Of a stretch of 64,000 nt of DNA, positions 8,182 through 16,777 are shown one piece after another. How positions within the stretch are numbered: the first letter of the stretch is position 1; each line of letters starts with the position of its first letter. The position numbers and the translations under genes were made by a program. Origin of the DNA: Dyadobacter sp. SG02 (GTDB lineage: Bacteria > Bacteroidota > Bacteroidia > Cytophagales > Spirosomataceae); the NCBI RefSeq assembly GCF_900109045.1, contig NZ_FNYL01000007.1:186001-250000 (forward strand), written 5' to 3'. The notes under the pieces were generated by a model, which saw nothing but the letters and a program-made list of their open reading frames with translations, searched no databases and had not been told where the DNA came from.

Positions 8182-10923
8182 TTACCCGGCGGTCACATCC
8201 ATTTTTCCTATTACCTCTTCCAGGTCTATTCCCTTGCCCAAAACGGGTTTGAAGAGGTCGCCCTCGCGCTGAATGCGATCGATGGCGTTGTGAATGGTGA
8301 AGTCTTTCAGTTGTAGTCCCTTTTTCACCTCGTCCCAATGCAGGGGCATGGACACGGTGGCGCCGGGTTTCGGCCGGACGGAATAAGGCGCAGCGAGCGT
8401 GGCTTTGGGGCGGTTTTGAAGATAATCGATGTAGAGTTTGCCTTTGCGGTTTTTGGTCATGCGCTCCACGCTGGTGAAATCCGGGAGCTGGTGCTGTACC
8501 TGGCCCGCTACCCACTCGGCGAAGAGCTGGCATTGGTCGTAACTGTACTTTGCTTCGAGCGGAATGTAAATGTGCAGCCCCGTGGAGCCGGAGGTTTTGC
8601 AGTAGGAAGGTACGCCGAGCGAATCCAGAAGGCCTTTTATAACCTGTGCGGTCTCGATCACCTGCTCGAATGTGTTGCTGGTGTCGGGGTCCAGGTCGAG
8701 CAGGCACCAGTCGGGGTTGTCGGGTGTTTCGATCCGGCTGTTCCAGGGGTTTACGTCGATGGCGCCCAGGTTGGCCATGTAAAGCAGTGTGGCCTCGTCG
8801 TTGCAGAGCATGAAGTTCTTGTGCTCGCCTTCGGAAGTGTAAGGGGTCGTTTCGATCCATTCCGGGACTTTGCCGGTGACGTCTTTCTGGTAAAAGCTCT
8901 TGCCTTTGATACCGTTCGGAAAACGGTTGAGTGAAAGCGGCCTGTTTTCGAGATAGGGCAGGATGAACGGGGCCACCTGGTAGTAATAGTTGATCAGCTC
9001 GCGTTTCTGTATTTGATCGTCCGGCCAGTAAAGTTTACCCAAATTCGAAAATTTCACTTCGTGGCCGTCGATTTTCCGGACCTGTGTTTCTTCTTTCGGG
9101 TTCAAAAGGGTTTTTCGTTTGGTTTTACCGGGCTTTTTGCTGATCTCTTTACCGGTATTTTCCGCGTCATCCACGACTTCCTCCGCCGGTTTTTCCACTT
9201 CCCGCACCACTTCCTTTGCGGATTTATCCTCCCGCATTCCCTCGAACGATGGATGCCTGAACACGCCATCGGCTGTGATTTCGGTAAAACTGATCTCGCA
9301 TACCAGCTCCGGTTTCAGCCAGGTCGCGTTCGCGTGTGGCGGGTTCGGGCGGAAGCGCGAGGGTTTGTTGTAATCGGGCGTTTCTTTAAACGGGCTTTTT
9401 TTAATAACCAAAGGTTTGAAAAGCGCCAGCATTTCCTTCTGCTGTTTTTCCTTGAAACCCGTGCCGACTTTGCCGACATAATGCAGTTCGCCTTTTTCAT
9501 AAGCGGCGAGCAGCAATGCGCTGAAAAGTTTCGAAGAACCTTCATTCAATGTATAACCTGCAATAATCACTTCCTGCCGCTTGTTAATTTTGATTTTCAG
9601 CCAGTCGCGCGTGCGGATGCCGGAATAGTACTCGCTGTCGGATTTTTTGGCAATGATACCTTCCAAACCCATTTTCTGAGCTGCTTCGAAAAACGCTTTG
9701 CCATCTGCTTCGACGCTGTAACCGAGTTGTACCGGGCTGTTTTCATCGACAATGTTTTGCAGAACAGCCTTTCGGTCGCTCAGCGGCAAGTGCATGAGAC
9801 TTTTACCCTCCATCCAGAGAATATCAAAGGCATAGTACACCAGCTCGCCGTCGGCCTCGCTCCGCCAGTTTTGCAATGCATTGAAATCGGAAAGGCCTTT
9901 TTCATTAATTACCACAATTTCCCCATCGATTACCGCATTGATTTTCCACTCCTGCAATTGCTGGTAAACCGGGTAAAACTTGTCGTTAAATGATTTTTTG
10001 TTCCGCGATTGCAGGCTCACCTCGCCTTTATTCAGGTATGCCAATGCCCGGTACCCGTCCCATTTGACCTCGTATTCCCAGCCCGGATCGTCGAAAGGCC
10101 CGTCCACGAGCGTGGCAAGCATCGGTTGCAGGTCGTCCGGAAACTTTTGTTTTTTACCCTTTTTCAGAATGGCCGCTATGTCGACGTCCGGACTTTTTTT
10201 TTCTGTCGCTGCGTCTTCCGCGGGGTCTTTGGCTTCGGTTTTGGAAGCTTTGTTTTTAGTAGCGGCGTTTGTTTTCGTGCTTTTGGAGGATTTTTTCTCT
10301 TCGTGGTTGCTTTCCCAAACCGCATCACCCTCTTTCTCGATGCCTGCAAGCGTCCTCCGCGACACGGCTGAGCGGTCTTTTTCCGTAATATCGTCCCCCG
10401 AAGCATATTTATCGCGGTGCTTGATCAGCAGCCAGGCATTTTCCGCCATGCCTGTCGTTTTTACCAATGCATATTCACCTTTCAATTTCTTGCCGTTCAG
10501 CCGGACTTTTATGGAGCCCGAGTGCAGCTCTTTTCGTAGCAGTTTCTCTTGCGCCTTTTTGCCTTTAACCTCTTTCAACTTGCCCTCCACCTCTTCCAAT
10601 GGCTCATAAGTGCCAAAATCCCAGACCATTACCGTTCCGGCGCCATAATTTCCTTCGGGAATGATGCCTTCGAAATCCTTGTAATCGTAAGGATGGTCCT
10701 CCACCATCATCGCCAGCCGCTTCACCGACGGGTCGGTGGAAGGGCCTTTCGGTACGGCCCAGCTTTTGAGCACGCCGTCCATTTCCAGCCTGAAATCATA
10801 ATGCAGACGGCTGGCGTCGTGTTTCTGGATCACGAAAATGAGCGCCTCTTTTTCGGCTTTGCCCCCTTTCGGCTCGGGCGTTTTGTCGAAGGACCGTTTT
10901 TCGTTGTATTTGGAGAGAGACAT
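8182..10923 (-). CDS. ligD: DNA ligase D: phosphoesterase-ligase-polymerase
   Basis: A 913-aa multifunctional end-joining enzyme. Residues about 25-200 are the 3'-phosphoesterase domain (QKHDASRLHYDFRLEMDG, then HPYDYKDFEGIIPEGNYG). A low-complexity Lys/Ala/Thr linker spans about 205-250. The ATP-dependent ligase domain follows, with adenylated Lys near 287 in EVKWDGYRA, and the OB fold with RDWLKIK near 440. A second charged linker leads to the C-terminal primase/polymerase domain (about 625-910), with LLDLDPDT metal ligands and SGSTGLHIYIPL. This PE-Lig-Pol order differs from Mycobacterium (Pol-PE-Lig). No ku gene lies in the window. A tandem octamer repeat starts 16 bp upstream of the start codon. 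Confidence 0.95.
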   Translation of the reverse strand: MSLSKYNEKRSFDKTPEPKGGKAEKEALIFVIQKHDASRLHYDFRLEMDGVLKSWAVPKGPSTDPSVKRLAMMVEDHPYDYKDFEGIIPEGNYGAGTVMVWDFGTYEPLEEVEGKLKEVKGKKAQEKLLRKELHSGSIKVRLNGKKLKGEYALVKTTGMAENAWLLIKHRDKYASGDDITEKDRSAVSRRTLAGIEKEGDAVWESNHEEKKSSKSTKTNAATKNKASKTEAKDPAEDAATEKKSPDVDIAAILKKGKKQKFPDDLQPMLATLVDGPFDDPGWEYEVKWDGYRALAYLNKGEVSLQSRNKKSFNDKFYPVYQQLQEWKINAVIDGEIVVINEKGLSDFNALQNWRSEADGELVYYAFDILWMEGKSLMHLPLSDRKAVLQNIVDENSPVQLGYSVEADGKAFFEAAQKMGLEGIIAKKSDSEYYSGIRTRDWLKIKINKRQEVIIAGYTLNEGSSKLFSALLLAAYEKGELHYVGKVGTGFKEKQQKEMLALFKPLVIKKSPFKETPDYNKPSRFRPNPPHANATWLKPELVCEISFTEITADGVFRHPSFEGMREDKSAKEVVREVEKPAEEVVDDAENTGKEISKKPGKTKRKTLLNPKEETQVRKIDGHEVKFSNLGKLYWPDDQIQKRELINYYYQVAPFILPYLENRPLSLNRFPNGIKGKSFYQKDVTGKVPEWIETTPYTSEGEHKNFMLCNDEATLLYMANLGAIDVNPWNSRIETPDNPDWCLLDLDPDTSNTFEQVIETAQVIKGLLDSLGVPSYCKTSGSTGLHIYIPLEAKYSYDQCQLFAEWVAGQVQHQLPDFTSVERMTKNRKGKLYIDYLQNRPKATLAAPYSVRPKPGATVSMPLHWDEVKKGLQLKDFTIHNAIDRIQREGDLFKPVLGKGIDLEEVIGKMDVTAG

Positions 10924-10938
10924 GGCTGGGAATTGTTA

Positions 10939-11026
10939 ATGATTGAATGATTGAATGATTGAATGATTGAATGATTGAATGATTGAATGATTGAATGATT
11001 GAATGTGTGAATGATTGAATGACTGG
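10939..11026. repeat. Octamer microsatellite (ATGATTGA)n in the ligD promoter
   Basis: Eight perfect ATGATTGA units (10939-11002), one variant ATGTGTGA, one further perfect unit and a decayed unit, in register throughout. Complementary sequence (ATTCACTCATTCAATCATT) at 11030-11048 forms an inverted counterpart and encodes the last residues and stop codon of the upstream DUF72 gene. The array fills the whole space between that gene and ligD, so it must contain or displace the ligD promoter. Confidence 0.9.
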
Positions 11027-11035
11027 ACCATTCAC

Positions 11036-11797
11036 TCATTCAATCATTACACCCGTCAGGGCGTCGACTCGTTCCTGCAACTTCATCGCATTGGCCACCG
11101 CGTGACCTCCTATATCGTTATTAAAAAATGCCCAAACCTCGTGACCGTCGTCGGCCCAGGCGGCGAATTTTTCGGCGTAGTCTTCCAGTACGTCGTCGGA
11201 ATAGGAGGAGCTGTACAGGGTTGTCGGGCCGTGGAAACGGAGGTAAATATCTTTGGCGGTGATTTCTTCGTGGTAGGGTAAACGGTCGGCTTGCGAGAAG
11301 ACAAGCGTAATGCCATGACTTTTCATCAATCCAATGCTTTCTTCCGAAAACCACGACGGATGCCGCACTTCGAGTGCAAAACGGAAGTCGTCGTACCGGT
11401 CTGTTTCCTCGTAAAATGTCTCCGCGACCTCCGCTTTGAACCGGGAGTTGGCGGGTAGCTGAATGAGGACCGGTCCAAGGTATTCCTGAAACGGCCGGAA
11501 AATGTTGAAAAACCGTTCCAACGGCTCCTGCGGATCGCGGAGTTTCTTTAAATGACTGAGGTATCGGCTCATTTTGGGACAAAAAAGGAAACCTTCCGGC
11601 ACCGTATCTACCCATTTCGCCACAATCTCTTTCGCAGGTAGCTTATAGAAGCTGTTGTTGATCTCCGAAACGGGGAAATATCGGGCATAAAATGTCAGGT
11701 ATTCCGCGGCTTTCACATTGTCAGGATAGAAATTGCCTTTCCAATGCTTGTAGCTCCAACCCGAAGTGCCGATGTGTATCTTTCGCTTCACTTTCAT
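11036..11797 (-). CDS. DUF72 family protein
   Basis: A 253-aa protein of the DUF72 family, a TIM-barrel fold of unknown biochemical function. The family opening IHIGTSGWSYKHWKGNFYP is near the N-terminus. FALEVRHPSWF is central, and DIYLRFHGP and EVWAFFNNDIGGHAVANA are near the C-terminus, all typical of the family. The start at ATG 11797 is chosen because the family motif begins directly after it; a GTG at 11869 would add an atypical basic tail. The last codons (VMIE-stop) lie in the repeat-like sequence in front of ligD. Confidence 0.85.
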   Translation of the reverse strand: MKVKRKIHIGTSGWSYKHWKGNFYPDNVKAAEYLTFYARYFPVSEINNSFYKLPAKEIVAKWVDTVPEGFLFCPKMSRYLSHLKKLRDPQEPLERFFNIFRPFQEYLGPVLIQLPANSRFKAEVAETFYEETDRYDDFRFALEVRHPSWFSEESIGLMKSHGITLVFSQADRLPYHEEITAKDIYLRFHGPTTLYSSSYSDDVLEDYAEKFAAWADDGHEVWAFFNNDIGGHAVANAMKLQERVDALTGVMIE

Positions 11798-11914
11798 TTT
11801 CAGTTCGTTGTGAAGCCTTTGAAAGCAATAATCATACCGAACGATAATTGGCTTAGACCTTCTGGTCACGGGAACGGTTTTTGAATTTTAAATACCCAAA
11901 ACAACCGGAAACCT

Positions 11915-12289
11915 ATGGCAGTTATTGATATCCCGGGGATCGACATCGCCGGCGACCAGGAGGAAACGTTGGGTACCGCCGACGACATCCGTGAGGAGGT
12001 GATTCTCGACACCATGCAGCAGGAAATTGTGGGCAGCATGGTAAAAATCGAATTTGAAACTTCGCTCGGGCTTTGTACCGGGCATTATTTGTCGACCGAG
12101 CTCGGGCACGAGGAAATTAACCTCGAAGCGGAGTCGTTTGAGCGGTTGCGGCGGCTTTTTCCTGCGTGCAACGGCGCATTCGTGCACCCGGCCAACCGCG
12201 ACTGGGTGGAGGTGAGCCTCTCGGAGGTGTCGGGCGGACTCCCGGAGTACAAGATTTACACGCGCCTGGTAACCGGCGAAATCGTATAA
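11915..12289 (+). CDS. Small acidic protein of unknown function
   Basis: A 124-aa soluble, strongly acidic protein (for example DIAGDQEETLGTADDIREE near the start). It has no signal peptide and no transmembrane segment. The C-terminal half (FERLRRLFPACNGAFVHPAN, then DWVEVSLSEV) looks folded. No family is recognised. It lies 97 bp upstream of the histidine kinase and reads in the same direction, so it may be transcribed with the kinase/flavoprotein/zinc-finger operon. It is divergent from the DUF72 gene. An overlapping minus-strand frame is less likely because it lacks a structured start. Confidence 0.6.
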   Translation: MAVIDIPGIDIAGDQEETLGTADDIREEVILDTMQQEIVGSMVKIEFETSLGLCTGHYLSTELGHEEINLEAESFERLRRLFPACNGAFVHPANRDWVEVSLSEVSGGLPEYKIYTRLVTGEIV

Positions 12290-12386
12290 ACGCTGGATTT
12301 CGTTGTGCATTCAAGAGGTTCGCTCGAAAAAGTCCGCGTTTATTTCGAAATTGGCCCGTTAACTCACACCATTACTGCGTTCGCTC

Positions 12387-13787
12387 ATGAAAGATATCAG
12401 TGTTCAGGATTTGCTTGCCATCGAGGTTTTTAAGGAGGTGCCTGAAAATCAGCTGCAATGGATGATCGACCGTAGCCAGCATTATGAATTACAGGAGGGC
12501 GATATGATGATCCGGCCGGGAGAGCCGCTGGTGGGTACGCATGTCATTTTCTCGGGCCGGATTGAGCTATACCGGGTTCAAAATAATACCAAACAGATTA
12601 TCGCCGAACTGTTGCCGGGTAACGTGACGGGCATTCTGCCGTTTTCGCGGGGGAAAATAGCCATTGCTTACGGGGTTTGCCTGGAAACCGCCCAGCTGAT
12701 GACTTTTCCGAAAGAGTCGTTACGCGAGCTGATAACCTTGCATTATGAACTCACGCAGGCGCTCGTGATCGTGATGACGTCACGCGTGCGGGAGTTTACC
12801 GAGCTCGAACAGCAGAACGAGAAGATGATGGCGCTCGGCAAGCTTTCGGCGGGGCTCGCGCATGAGCTGAATAACCCCGCGGCGGCGATCGTGCGGAGTT
12901 CGGCTTCCTTGAAAGAGCATTTGCTGATGCAGCCAGATTCATTTAAATCGCTGCTTTCTATTCATTTGTCGCATGAGGAAATTGACCTTTTGAATGATAA
13001 AATGGTGAGTTTGCTCAACAATACTAACCGGCCGGTGCTGTCGATGATGAAGCGGTCTGAAAAAGAGGACGAGATCCTTGATTGGCTCGATTCGAACCAT
13101 ATCGACGGCTGTGAGGATATTGCCGATAACCTGGTGGAGTTCGGGGTCGGGGAAAATGACCTGGAAGATTTGAAAACCAAAATCAACCACACTGATCTTT
13201 CGCCGGTCCTTACCTGGATCAACAACAGCCTGACGACCGAGCGGATGGTAGCCGATATTCAAGAGGCTTCCAAACGTATTGCCGAGCTCGTGGGCTCCGT
13301 GAAAACTTTCACGCATATGGACCGCGGCGGCGAGCGCGAGTACGTGGATATACATGTGGGTATCCGTAACACGCTCATCATGCTGAACTACAAGCTGAAA
13401 AAAGGCAATATCAAAGTGACGGAGGACTTCGACCTCACATTACCGCCTGTGAAAGCGATGGTAGGCGAGCTCAACCAGGTGTGGACGAACCTGATCGATA
13501 ACGCGGTCGACGCGCTTGACAGCCAGCCGGAAGCCGAACTGACGCTCATTACCCGCCGTGACAAGGAGTTTGTGAAGGTGACCGTGTGCGACAACGGCCC
13601 GGGTGTGCCGGCGGAGATACGCTCGAAGATTTTCGACCCGTTTTTTACGACCAAATCGGTGGGGAAAGGTACCGGACTCGGGCTCGACGTCGTGAACCGC
13701 ATCGTGCGCCAGCACCGTGGGACGGTAACGCTGCATTCACAGCCCGGGCGTACCGAGTTCGTGGTATGTTTCCCTTTTAATGGATAA
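12387..13787 (+). CDS. Histidine kinase with N-terminal cyclic-nucleotide-binding-like domain
   Basis: A 466-aa cytosolic kinase. Residues about 8-130 form a cNMP-binding-like beta barrel (LQEGDMMIRPGEPLVGTHVI, FSGRIELYRV). A phospho-acceptor helix follows with His near 159 in AGLAHELNNPAAAI. The C-terminal ATPase carries the N box (NLIDNAVDAL), DNGPGVP and GKGTGLGLDVV. There are no membrane segments, so the signal is internal; whether the barrel binds cAMP, another ligand or a protein is unknown. The next gene starts 36 bp downstream and begins with a receiver domain, which makes it the natural phosphotransfer partner. Confidence 0.88.
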   Translation: MKDISVQDLLAIEVFKEVPENQLQWMIDRSQHYELQEGDMMIRPGEPLVGTHVIFSGRIELYRVQNNTKQIIAELLPGNVTGILPFSRGKIAIAYGVCLETAQLMTFPKESLRELITLHYELTQALVIVMTSRVREFTELEQQNEKMMALGKLSAGLAHELNNPAAAIVRSSASLKEHLLMQPDSFKSLLSIHLSHEEIDLLNDKMVSLLNNTNRPVLSMMKRSEKEDEILDWLDSNHIDGCEDIADNLVEFGVGENDLEDLKTKINHTDLSPVLTWINNSLTTERMVADIQEASKRIAELVGSVKTFTHMDRGGEREYVDIHVGIRNTLIMLNYKLKKGNIKVTEDFDLTLPPVKAMVGELNQVWTNLIDNAVDALDSQPEAELTLITRRDKEFVKVTVCDNGPGVPAEIRSKIFDPFFTTKSVGKGTGLGLDVVNRIVRQHRGTVTLHSQPGRTEFVVCFPFNG

Positions 13788-13823
13788 TTTTAATTCTCAA
13801 CTCACTTTTTAACAGAGGCGCCC

Positions 13824-15485
13824 ATGGCTTTGCCCATTATATTTTCGATTGACGACGATCCGCAGGTACTCCGGGCGATCAGCCGCGACCTGAAATCCCA
13901 TTACCGCGAAAAATACAGGATATTGAGCACTACGTCCGTGGCCGAGGCGATGGAAAGTCTGCTCGAATTACAGAACCGCGGCGACGAGGTGGCGATGTTC
14001 ATTTCGGACCAGCGGATGCCGGAAATGCAGGGTGTTGACTTCCTCCAGAAGGCCATGAAAATGTTCCCTTTCGCGAAAAGGGTGCTACTCACGGCCTATT
14101 CCGATACCGAGGCGGCGATCAAGGCGATCAACGACGTCCAGCTCGATTACTACCTGATGAAACCCTGGGACCCGCCCGAGGAAAAGCTCTACCCGGCGAT
14201 CGACGAGCTGCTCCGCGACTGGCAGGGCTATTACCGTCCCGATTTCAAGGGTATTAAAGTGATAGGTTATCAGTTTTCGCCCAAAGCACACGAAATCAAG
14301 GACTTCCTGGCGGGTAATCTGGTGCCCTACCTTTGGCTGGATGCGGAATCGAATGAATCCGGAAGGCAGATTTCCGCGAACAATAACCTTTGCCCGGTCG
14401 ATTTTCCGGCAGTGATTTTTGAGGACGGTTCGTTGCTGAAAACGCCTTCGCTGATCGATATCGCGGAGCGCATCGGGCTGAACCCCAAAACGAAACAACA
14501 GATTTACGACGTCGTCATCATCGGCGCCGGCCCGGCTGGGCTGGCGGCATCGGTATATGGCGCTTCGGAAGGTTTAAGTACTTTATTGATCGAGCGTAAA
14601 GCGCCTGGCGGTCAGGCTGGTACGAGCTCTCGGATCGAGAATTACCTCGGCTTTCCGACCGGTTTGAGCGGCGCAGAACTTACCCGCCGCGCGATTACGC
14701 AGGCCACGCGTTTCGGTACCGAGTTCCTTTCGCCGCAGTTTGTGAAGGAGATCAGGTTAAAAGATAAGTATAAGACGGTGGTCCTGGGTGATGGTAACGA
14801 GGTGAATGCGAAAGCGGTCGTGATCACGACGGGCGTCGATTACCGAAAGCTGGAAACCAGTGGTATTGAGGATTTTACGGGAAAAGGCATTTACTATGGC
14901 GCCGCCAGTACCGAAGCCAGTTCGTGCGGTAATAAGGATGTGTACGTGCTCGGCGGCGGTAATTCGGCTGGGCAGGCGGCGATGTATTTGTCGAAATTCG
15001 CGCGTAACGTGTACATACTGGTCAGGAGGAACGATTTGACTTCCTCGATGTCGTCGTATTTGATCGATCAGATCGCCGGTACGGAGAATATCGCTGTGCT
15101 GGGCTGCACGGAAATTGTGGAAGCGCAGGGCGACGGCCACCTTCAAAATTTGAAACTGGTGGATTTGAATACCAGCGAGGAGCGCATCGTTCCGGCCGAC
15201 GCGCTGTTCATTTTCATCGGCGCGAAGCCTTATACCGAATGGGTGGGCCTGGAAATCATCAAAAACAAGAAGGGTTTCATCGAAACGGGCCGTGAAATGA
15301 AGAATTACGACAATTTCAAAGAGATCTGGAAGGCGAATCGCGACCCGTATTTGCTCGAAACAAGCTCGCCGGGCATTTTCGCCGCGGGCGACGTGCGTGC
15401 GGGGGCGATGAACCGCGTGACGTCGGCGGTAGGCGAGGGCTCGATGTCCATCAGTTTTGTTCACCAATATTTAAGCGAAGTATAA
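13824..15485 (+). CDS. Receiver domain fused to thioredoxin-reductase-like flavoprotein
   Basis: A 553-aa fusion. Residues 1-130 are a response-regulator receiver (acidic IDDD at 9-12, phospho-Asp near 62 in FISDQRMPEMQG, Lys near 113 in YYLMKPWD). Residues about 145-220 look like a glutaredoxin-like fold lacking a Cys pair (KVIGYQFSPKAHEIKDFL, FPAVIFEDG). From about 228 comes a thioredoxin-reductase fold with FAD motif VVIIGAGPAGLAA, GGQAGTSSRIENYLG and the NAD(P)H motif VLGGGNSAGQ. Where true thioredoxin reductases have CxxC, this one has TEASSCGNKD with a single Cys, so it is probably not a dithiol reductase. It overlaps the next gene by one base (TAATG). The likely role is phosphorylation-gated NAD(P)H/FAD redox sensing. 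Confidence 0.9.
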   Translation: MALPIIFSIDDDPQVLRAISRDLKSHYREKYRILSTTSVAEAMESLLELQNRGDEVAMFISDQRMPEMQGVDFLQKAMKMFPFAKRVLLTAYSDTEAAIKAINDVQLDYYLMKPWDPPEEKLYPAIDELLRDWQGYYRPDFKGIKVIGYQFSPKAHEIKDFLAGNLVPYLWLDAESNESGRQISANNNLCPVDFPAVIFEDGSLLKTPSLIDIAERIGLNPKTKQQIYDVVIIGAGPAGLAASVYGASEGLSTLLIERKAPGGQAGTSSRIENYLGFPTGLSGAELTRRAITQATRFGTEFLSPQFVKEIRLKDKYKTVVLGDGNEVNAKAVVITTGVDYRKLETSGIEDFTGKGIYYGAASTEASSCGNKDVYVLGGGNSAGQAAMYLSKFARNVYILVRRNDLTSSMSSYLIDQIAGTENIAVLGCTEIVEAQGDGHLQNLKLVDLNTSEERIVPADALFIFIGAKPYTEWVGLEIIKNKKGFIETGREMKNYDNFKEIWKANRDPYLLETSSPGIFAAGDVRAGAMNRVTSAVGEGSMSISFVHQYLSEV

Positions 15486-15754
15486 TGGCAGAGATTTGTA
15501 AGCATATAGAAGATATTCAGGAGATTAAGGTTTCTGAGGAGCTCGTTTGCGAAGAATGCGTGAAAGTAGACGGCCGGTGGGTGCATTTGCGCACCTGCCA
15601 GACCTGCGGCGCCACCCTGTGCTGCGACAGCTCCCCCGCCAAGCACATGACCAAGCATTTCCACCACACCGGCCACCCCGTGGCCTCTTCCGCCGAGCCC
15701 GGAGAGAAGTGGCTGTGGTGCTATGCGGATGAGGTGTTTGTAGAGTTTGAATGA
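15485..15754 (+). CDS. UBP-type zinc finger protein
   Basis: An 89-aa protein that is almost entirely one ZnF-UBP module. CKH is at the start, EELVCEEC near residue 22, RTCQTCGATLCC near 37-47, then the His cluster HMTKHFHHTGHP (about 53-65) and a C-terminal EKWLWCYADEVFVE strand. In eukaryotes this fold binds the free C-terminal Gly-Gly of ubiquitin; its partner in bacteria is unknown. It starts within the stop codon of the receiver/reductase gene, so translation is coupled and the product is expected to work with it. Confidence 0.9.
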   Translation: MAEICKHIEDIQEIKVSEELVCEECVKVDGRWVHLRTCQTCGATLCCDSSPAKHMTKHFHHTGHPVASSAEPGEKWLWCYADEVFVEFE

Positions 15755-15776
15755 GTGAATTTCGTAACTTTACCCC

Positions 15777-16685
15777 ATGACGAAATCCGCGACGATCGAA
15801 CAGTTTTACAAGGACACCTTCATGCTGATCCCGGCGCCGGTTCAGAAGGAGGTGGGGCATTTCAATATTTTCAGGACCGATGAACTTTACCGGGTGGCGG
15901 CGAAAAACCGGGTGATGCCCTACAACCGGCGTGCTTATTACAAAATCAGCCTCATCATCGGGCGTAACCGGGCGGAATATGCGGATAAAGTGGTTGATAT
16001 AGAGCATAATGCATTGCTTTTTGCGACGCCGCTGATTCCCTACAATTATGTTCCCCAGGACGAGAACCAGGCCGGCTTCTTTTGTATTTTCTCCGAAGAT
16101 TTCCTGACGCAGGATAACAGCGGCGTGCGCCTGCGCGAGCTGCCGGTTTTCAAACCGGGCGGCAACCCGATTTTTTTCCTCAACGACGAGCAGATAGAGG
16201 ATATTAAATACATTTTCAGGAAGATGTTCCGGGAAATCGAGTCGGATTATGCTTATAAATATGATCTGCTGCGCAATTATGTAATTGAGCTGATCCATTT
16301 CGGGCAGAAGTTGCAGCCTGCGACCTCGCTTTTTACGGAAACCAATGCCTATAAACGCGTTTCGTCACTTTTCATCGAGTTGCTCGAACGCCAGTTTCCC
16401 GTAGAACCACCCCATCAGAAGCTGTATTTGCGCTCGGCGAAAGACTATGCCGACCAGCTTTCGATCCATGTCAATTACCTCAACAAGGTTTTAAAGGAAA
16501 TCACCGGCAAAACCACCACCGAGCTCATTACCGAGCGCATTGTCAAGGAATCCAAGATACTTTTGAAGCATACCGACTGGAATGTCTCTGAGATCGCGTA
16601 CAGCCTCGGTTTCGAGGAAGCTTCGCATTTCAATAACCTTTTCAAGAAGCATACGGCGCTTAGTCCGCGGGCGTTCAGGGCTTAG
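15777..16685 (+). CDS. AraC family transcriptional regulator
   Basis: A 302-aa regulator: an N-terminal cupin-like sensing domain (about 20-170, YYKISLIIGRNRAEYAD) and a C-terminal pair of helix-turn-helix motifs (about 205-300: YADQLSIHVNYLNKVLKEIT, then SEIAYSLGFEEASHFNNLFK and LSPRAFRA). It starts 23 bp after the zinc finger gene and is followed 93 bp later by a short-chain dehydrogenase on the same strand, its most likely target. The inducer is unknown. Confidence 0.88.
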   Translation: MTKSATIEQFYKDTFMLIPAPVQKEVGHFNIFRTDELYRVAAKNRVMPYNRRAYYKISLIIGRNRAEYADKVVDIEHNALLFATPLIPYNYVPQDENQAGFFCIFSEDFLTQDNSGVRLRELPVFKPGGNPIFFLNDEQIEDIKYIFRKMFREIESDYAYKYDLLRNYVIELIHFGQKLQPATSLFTETNAYKRVSSLFIELLERQFPVEPPHQKLYLRSAKDYADQLSIHVNYLNKVLKEITGKTTTELITERIVKESKILLKHTDWNVSEIAYSLGFEEASHFNNLFKKHTALSPRAFRA

Positions 16686-16777
16686 ATTTGAATTTCGTAA
16701 GTTTTGATTTGAAAGCCGCAAATCCGCCAGGAGAGTGTCCGGTACCTTTGATCCATCAATTTTAAACAACAAAAAAG

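Noticed and set aside
9013..9993. A 326-codon plus-strand frame over ligD
   Set aside because: Phe- and Arg-rich shadow of the ligase domain on the other strand.
10939..11048. Long repetitive reading frames over the octamer array
   Set aside because: They only translate the ATGATTGA repeat in different frames; no real protein.
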